From Syntrophaceae bacterium UBA6087 (GTDB lineage Bacteria > Desulfobacterota > Desulfomonilia > UBA1062): a stretch of 64,000 bases of DNA. Positions 59,942 through 64,000 of this stretch are shown here, one piece after another; position 1 is the stretch's first letter; each line of letters opens with the position of its first letter. Where the stretch lies: assembly GCA_002448235.1 (NCBI GenBank), contig DIXF01000018.1, forward strand, positions 1-64,000. Direction: 5' to 3'. The notes below the pieces were generated by a model, which was not told where the DNA came from, searched no databases, and saw only the letters and a program-made list of their open reading frames with translations. The position numbers and the translations under genes are program-made.

Positions 59942-60661
59942 TTAGTCCCTCCTCGAAGTTACGATCGAACCGGTCTTTTCTCCGCCGAGCAGTTTTATGA
60001 GGTTCTCAGGATTCCTGATGTTGATCACGCTTACATCCAGAGCATTGTCCCGGCAGAGACTAATGGCTGTCAGATCCATTACTTTAAGGTTCATATGCAA
60101 CACCTGGTCATAGTCGAGTTCAGGGAAGAATACCGCATCCGGGTGCTTGACCGGGTCTTTGTCATAAATACCGTCCACCTTGGTGGCCTTCACCAGCACA
60201 TCGGCCCTGATTTCCAGTGCCCGCAGGGCTGCAGCCGTGTCCGTGGTGAAATACGGACAGCCGGTACCCCCGGCGAACAGGAGCACCTGCCCCTGCTCCA
60301 GCAGTCTCCTTGCAGAGGCGGCATTGAACGCCTCTACAACGGACGCGATGCCTATCGACCCCAGGACGGTGCACGTAAGGCCCGTGCGCTCAAGGGGCCC
60401 CTTGAGCGCTAATGCGTTTATGTAAGTGGCAAGCATGCCCATATGGTCTGCGGAGACCCGGTCGGATGCAAGGGTGGAATCCTGACCGCGGAAGATGTTC
60501 CCGCCGCCGATCACGACGGCGATCTGCACACCCGTCGCGGCAGCTTCCGATATGGCCGAAGCGAACGAATCCACCGTTACGGGATCGAATCCGTACCCCC
60601 TGCTGCCGGCAAGGGCCTCGCCACTGAGCTTGAGGAGAATACGCTTATAGGGCACAGGCAC
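59942..60661 (-). CDS. pyrH: Uridylate kinase (UMP kinase)
   Basis: 239 residues of the amino acid kinase family. LKLSGEALAGS begins the nucleotide site, VIGGGNIFRG and MGMLATYINALAL follow, and GTGCPYFTTDTAAALRA is the PyrH signature. It phosphorylates UMP to UDP. The start is a GTG at 60661, 5 bases from the end of tsf; a second GTG lies at 60655. A longer frame (to 60697) would overlap tsf. Confidence 0.96.
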   Translation of the reverse strand: MPVPYKRILLKLSGEALAGSRGYGFDPVTVDSFASAISEAAATGVQIAVVIGGGNIFRGQDSTLASDRVSADHMGMLATYINALALKGPLERTGLTCTVLGSIGIASVVEAFNAASARRLLEQGQVLLFAGGTGCPYFTTDTAAALRALEIRADVLVKATKVDGIYDKDPVKHPDAVFFPELDYDQVLHMNLKVMDLTAISLCRDNALDVSVINIRNPENLIKLLGGEKTGSIVTSRRD

Positions 60662-60665
60662 TATC

Positions 60666-61265
60666 TTAGATCTCTTCTCCCAGCTGATAGCGTGCAAAAC
60701 GTCTTATTTCGCATTTCTCTCCCGTCTTGCCCATCAGCTCATCCAGGAGCTGCTTTATGGTCTTGTCCGTATCCTTTACAAAAGGCTGCTCAAGCAGGCA
60801 CCGCTCGGAAAAAAATTTCGCAAGCCTTCCTTCCGCTATCTTGTCCAGGATCTTTTCAGGTTTGCCCGACTTCAGGGCCTGTTCCTTATAGATCTCCTTC
60901 TCCTTGTCCAGAATTTCCTGCGGGACGTCCGCCGATGATACCCACTCGGGGCTTGCGGCAGCGATGTGCATTGCCACGTCCTTCACAAAGTTGACGAAGT
61001 TCTCCGACTTGGCGACGAAATCGCTCTCGCAGTTGACTTCTACGAGCACGCCGACCTTGCCACCCATATGGATATACGACGATACCATGCCCTGGGAGGC
61101 TGTCCTTCCCTGGCGTTTGTTGGCGACATCCATACCCTTCTTGCGCAAGAGCTCAACCGCTTTATTGAAATCCCCGCCGCATTCCTGCAGGGCCTTTTTG
61201 CAATCCATCATTCCTACGCCGGTTTTCTCTCTCAGCTTTTTTACATCCTCTGATGAAATCTGCAC
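60666..61265 (-). CDS. tsf: Translation elongation factor Ts (short form)
   Basis: 199 residues, the short EF-Ts type found in many bacteria (E. coli has about 283). The N-terminal UBA domain contains REKTGVGMMDCKKAL, and the core has VEVNCESDFVAKSENF, the EF-Tu-contacting motif. It exchanges GDP for GTP on EF-Tu. The start is a GTG at 61265 after GGGAGGATAAAACG. rpsB lies upstream, pyrH downstream. Confidence 0.97.
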   Translation of the reverse strand: MQISSEDVKKLREKTGVGMMDCKKALQECGGDFNKAVELLRKKGMDVANKRQGRTASQGMVSSYIHMGGKVGVLVEVNCESDFVAKSENFVNFVKDVAMHIAAASPEWVSSADVPQEILDKEKEIYKEQALKSGKPEKILDKIAEGRLAKFFSERCLLEQPFVKDTDKTIKQLLDELMGKTGEKCEIRRFARYQLGEEI

Positions 61266-61286
61266 CGTTTTATCCTCCCTCTGGTT

Positions 61287-62192
61287 TTACCCTAATTCTT
61301 CGTCGTCATCCGGAGTCTTGCCATAGGCGGCCGTAAGGGAATCGGAGCCTGCCCCTCTGGGCTTTCTCTTGGTCTTTCCTTCCTTGACGATGATCTCGAT
61401 CTCGCCTTCGAGGCCCTTGCCCATGGTTTCTTTGGGAGCACCCTCTTCTTTGACCGCACCGCCCTCGGGCGCGACCTCTTCCTTGGTTTCAGCCTGGAGC
61501 TTCTCTACGTGAAGAGCGCTGCCTTCGTTCACTGCGTCGGCAACCTTGGAGCTGAAGAGCCGGATGGCCCTGATGGCATCGTCGTTGCCGGGAATGACGT
61601 AGTCGATGAGCGTGGGGTCGCAGTTGGTGTCCACGATGGCCACTATCGGGATTCCCAGCTTCCGGGCCTCTTTCACGGCAATATATTCCCGTGACGGGTC
61701 CACGATGTACAGGATGTTCGGAAGGACTTCCATATTCTTGATCCCGTGGAGAGACCGCTCGAGCTTTATCTTGTGGCGCTTCATGGCTATCTGCTCTTTT
61801 TTGGGATAATCTTCGATGGTCCCGTTATCGATGATGTTCTCAAGCCATTTGAGCTTTTCGATGCTCTTCTTGATGGTTTCGAAGTTGGTCAGCGTCCCGC
61901 CCAGCCAGCGGAAGTTCACATAGTATGCGCCGACCCGGGCGGCTTCTTCCTCGATGGCATCCTGAGCCTGCTTCTTTGTCCCTACGAAAAGAACCTTTCC
62001 CCCGCTTCCCGTGACTTCCTTGATGAAATCGCAGGCCTTCTCGAAGAGCTTTTCCGTCTTCTGAAGATCGATGATATGGATGCCGTTACGGGATCCGAAA
62101 ATGTAGGGTTTCATCTTGGGGTTCCATCTCGGTGTCTGATGGCCGAAATGCACCCCTGCCTCTAAGAGCTGCTTCATGGTTACTACGGGCAT
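61287..62192 (-). CDS. rpsB: 30S ribosomal protein S2
   Basis: 301 residues, with the usual S2 domain (about 1-235: KQLLEAGVHFGHQTPRWNPK, FVGTKKQAQDAI, VDTNCDPTLIDYVIPGNDDA) and an extra C-terminal tail of about 60 residues, rich in Glu, Gly and Lys. The ATG at 62192 follows CAAGGAGGAACAAGCA. A nested hairpin lies directly upstream of that site (62227-62266), suggesting autoregulation of the rpsB-tsf operon. Confidence 0.97.
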   Translation of the reverse strand: MPVVTMKQLLEAGVHFGHQTPRWNPKMKPYIFGSRNGIHIIDLQKTEKLFEKACDFIKEVTGSGGKVLFVGTKKQAQDAIEEEAARVGAYYVNFRWLGGTLTNFETIKKSIEKLKWLENIIDNGTIEDYPKKEQIAMKRHKIKLERSLHGIKNMEVLPNILYIVDPSREYIAVKEARKLGIPIVAIVDTNCDPTLIDYVIPGNDDAIRAIRLFSSKVADAVNEGSALHVEKLQAETKEEVAPEGGAVKEEGAPKETMGKGLEGEIEIIVKEGKTKRKPRGAGSDSLTAAYGKTPDDDEELG

Positions 62193-62226
62193 TGCTTGTT
62201 CCTCCTTGGTTTTTCCTCCGTCCCAC

Positions 62227-62266
62227 AGGATCAATCCTTATACTGTTAAGGACACCGGGATCCTGC
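62227..62266 (-). promoter_or_regulatory. Structured rpsB leader (nested hairpin)
   Basis: Outer arms CAGGATC (62227-62233) and GATCCTG (62260-62266) enclose inner arms TCCTTA (62236-62241) and TAAGGA (62248-62253), with a 6-base apical loop. It lies 35 bases before the rpsB start, on the transcript of the minus strand. A further 7-bp hairpin, GTGAGCC/GGCTCAC, lies at 62293-62319. Ribosomal protein S2 commonly regulates its own mRNA leader. Confidence 0.5.
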
Positions 62267-62374
62267 TTCTAAAGAGAAGGACGTGTGTTTTGGTGAGCCC
62301 TTTATCATACAAGGCTCACGGTTTCAAGGTCTTAAATAATATTATAAGCGATTCTTTTCTTTTATACTCATTAT

Positions 62375-62932
62375 TTACCGGAAAAGGGGGGCAAGCTTCT
62401 TGAATTGCTCCGTTCCTGCCTTTTCAAGGAGCATGAATGCGGTCATCTCCGTAGAGTAGACCGCCGCCCCTGCCCTTCCCATTTCGGCTAAGGCCGTTTG
62501 CCTGTCCCGGTCCCTCCGCGAACAGACGGCATCTTCGGCTACGATAACCCGATACCCTGCCATGAGCAGGTCCATGACTGTCTGAAAGACGCAGACGTGG
62601 GCCTCTATGCCGGTCACGATCACGGTCTTTTTGGCAAGTGAGTTTACCCGGGTGTTGATGACCGGGTCCCGGTAAAGGCTGAAGTGCAGCTTCTCATATC
62701 GCGGCATTCCCGTGACATGGGCGCCAATCTCGTCAATGGTCGGACCGAGCCCTTTCGGGTACTGCTCGGAGATGAGGATCGGCATTTCGAAGACCCGCGC
62801 AGTCTCAAGGAGAATGATGCTGTTCTTGAGGAACGTCTCGCGGGAGCCTTCCTCCATGGCGGCAAACAGCTTCTGCTGGATATCCACGGTCATCAGCAGG
62901 CAGTCTTCTGCCCGCAGGAGATATGAGCTCAT
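62375..62932 (-). CDS. Isochorismatase-family cysteine hydrolase
   Basis: 185 residues. The triad of the family is present: Asp in MTVDIQQKL (about 16), Lys in RYEKLHFS, and Cys in GIEAHVCVFQTVMDL. Members hydrolyse isochorismate, nicotinamide, biuret or other C-N bonds; this one resembles the small YcaC/hydrolase type of unknown substrate. I chose the ATG at 62932, which follows AAGGACAGGCCT; the frame is open further upstream. It lies about 180 bases upstream of rpsB on the same strand. Confidence 0.87.
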   Translation of the reverse strand: MSSYLLRAEDCLLMTVDIQQKLFAAMEEGSRETFLKNSIILLETARVFEMPILISEQYPKGLGPTIDEIGAHVTGMPRYEKLHFSLYRDPVINTRVNSLAKKTVIVTGIEAHVCVFQTVMDLLMAGYRVIVAEDAVCSRRDRDRQTALAEMGRAGAAVYSTEMTAFMLLEKAGTEQFKKLAPLFR

Positions 62933-63073
62933 AGGCCTGTCCTTGACATAAAATTTGCTGCGTCTCTTTCTTAGTACAGATGAAATCACTTTGGCAATGC
63001 CCGAATGGGACATGAACCGGCAGGTAAGGATGAGCCGACCGGAAAGAATGGGGTTTAAGGCCGGTCGGGACGG

Positions 63074-63751
63074 TTACGCAAAAAGCAGCGGATACAGCGC
63101 TGCATAGACAAGTGCGGGAACGAGATTGCCCACCCGTATGGCGAGCAGTCCGAGGAGGTTGATGCCGATGCCTAAGATGATCAGGCCTCCGGTTGAGGTT
63201 ATGGATGCCAGCACGGCAGGTTCCTGGAGAAAAGCGAGGTGCGAGGCAACGATGGTGAGCCCGCCCTGAACCACAAGCACGGATAAAGCCGAAAAAGCGA
63301 CGCCGATCCCCAGCGTGGAGGTAAGCGCTACCGATGCGACCCCGTCCAGCAGGGATTTCAGATACAGGACGCCTGCATCGCCGGTCGTTCCTTCCTGGAT
63401 GCAGCCGACAATGGTCATGGCCCCGGCGAGGTACAGGACAGTAGCGGAGACGAAACCCTGGACAAAGGTGGCGGACCCTGATTTGAAGCCTTTTTTCAGA
63501 CGGTCCCCGATCCACGCGATACCTCTTTCGATCCGCAGGATTTCACCGGTGATCCCGCCCAGGAGAAGGCAGGCAACGGCAGGGATGAGGTCGTCGGCCG
63601 TCAGGGCCATTTTCAGACCGATCACCACCACCGCCAGGCCCAGCGCATGCATGAGGGTTCCCCTGATGCTATCCGTGATCAGCCTTCCTGCATAGAGGCC
63701 TACAACCGAACCCACAACCACGGCACCGGCGTTCACAATCGTACCTACCAT
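63074..63751 (-). CDS. DUF554 membrane protein (YdfK/YqgA family)
   Basis: 225 residues with six to seven membrane spans. The N-terminus MVGTIVNAGAVVVGSVVGLY and the central ATFVQGFVSATVLYLAGAM match the family, which has no assigned function. The start ATG at 63751 follows AAAGGGGAGCGCC. It is divergent from the gene starting at 63897, and the isochorismatase-family gene lies downstream on the same strand. Confidence 0.9.
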   Translation of the reverse strand: MVGTIVNAGAVVVGSVVGLYAGRLITDSIRGTLMHALGLAVVVIGLKMALTADDLIPAVACLLLGGITGEILRIERGIAWIGDRLKKGFKSGSATFVQGFVSATVLYLAGAMTIVGCIQEGTTGDAGVLYLKSLLDGVASVALTSTLGIGVAFSALSVLVVQGGLTIVASHLAFLQEPAVLASITSTGGLIILGIGINLLGLLAIRVGNLVPALVYAALYPLLFA

Positions 63752-63860
63752 TGGCGCTCCCCTTTATGCTGGAAGTATCTACAGAAGGTATCCTTGCCCC
63801 GTCAATCACAAAGATACACGGGCCTGCGGCGAAACACCGTCGCCACGCCATACTGTGCTA

Positions 63861-63888
63861 TTGACATCTTGGTCATATAAAATTACAT
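63861..63888 (+). promoter_or_regulatory. Candidate promoter of the last gene
   Basis: TTGACA (63861-63866), 16 bases, TTACAT (63883-63888), ending 8 bases before the ATG at 63897. If used, the leader would be very short or absent. Confidence 0.35.
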
Positions 63889-63896
63889 TATTACCA

Positions 63897-64000
63897 ATGG
63901 ATACCGTACATCCATCAGATCCTGCAGACCGGACGTCGAAACTGGACAGGATCAAAGAGCTCCTTCCTGCAGAGGAGGGTGTGGCGAACGAGCTTGCCGA
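63897..64000 (+). CDS. Unidentified protein, N-terminus only (cut by window edge)
   Basis: 34 residues are visible, beginning MDTVHPSDPADRTSKLDRIK and continuing ELLPAEEGVANELA. They are hydrophilic and helical, with no signal peptide. No clear Shine-Dalgarno precedes the ATG. The fragment is too short for a family call; an N-terminal helix before a larger enzyme domain is one possibility. Confidence 0.5.
   Translation, partial: MDTVHPSDPADRTSKLDRIKELLPAEEGVANELA

Noticed and set aside
62293..62319. Rho-independent terminator before rpsB
   Set aside because: The 7-bp stem has no T-tract on either side.

Overview
The window looks like an anaerobic, Gram-negative deltaproteobacterial (Desulfobacterota-type) chromosome of moderately high GC. 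The main clues are the DapL route to diaminopimelate, three PilZ proteins, two 2-hydroxyacyl-CoA dehydratase-type subunits, an ilvBNC-psd-pssA-leuCD operon, and the rpsB-tsf-pyrH-frr order. The genus cannot be fixed from sequence reading alone. No tRNA, rRNA or CRISPR array was seen.

Layout. 1-1860: an integron. A tyrosine recombinase with the integron-integrase insertion (864-1859) lies beside an attI-like region full of TTTTCCATCTATT half-sites, one 480-bp cassette carrying a cupin gene, and a 58-bp attC-like site; an IS1182-type transposase is cut by the left edge. 2269-7040: a four-gene ABC exporter operon of the GldA/GldF/GldG type plus DUF4340. 7073-15173: glycosyltransferase, alpha/beta hydrolase, TerB, DNA polymerase IV, PilZ, FxsA, a secreted PEP-CTERM-like protein, RNase HI, Sel1-repeat protein and a second PilZ. 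15228-26083 (minus): receiver protein, pyruvate kinase, EcfT, an Asd-like protein without the catalytic Cys, leuD, leuC, pssA, psd, ilvC, ilvN, ilvB and a DUF465 protein.

26268-35626: membrane protein, crotonase, TSUP permease, APC permease, signal-peptide SAM methyltransferase, the two dehydratase subunits with a divergent IclR regulator, and a LeuB-like dehydrogenase. 35818-43942: a frameshifted Tat-signal gene, MBL hydrolase, histidine kinase, patatin, double cyclic-nucleotide-domain protein, histone-deacetylase-family protein, TPR protein and a third PilZ. 44089-49477: dapL, dapF, guaA and a PurF-like protein without the glutaminase Cys. 49513-54288: a very large GH13 protein with a left-handed beta-helix partner. 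54523-64000: hypothetical secreted protein, DUF89, Mrp ATPase, HEAT-repeat membrane protein, a tandem ribbon-helix-helix regulator, frr, pyrH, tsf, rpsB with a structured leader, an isochorismatase-family hydrolase, DUF554, and the start of a last gene.

How the genes work together: the 15-26 kb operon makes branched-chain amino acids and phosphatidylethanolamine. dapL and dapF make meso-diaminopimelate, but the functional aspartate-semialdehyde dehydrogenase must lie elsewhere if the local copy is inactive. PilZ proteins, the receiver, the kinase and the cyclic-nucleotide protein suggest heavy second-messenger signalling. The items most worth a second look are the integron with its cupin cassette, the two enzyme homologues that lost their catalytic cysteine (Asd-like and PurF-like), the GH13/beta-helix operon, the tandem RHH protein and the rpsB leader.
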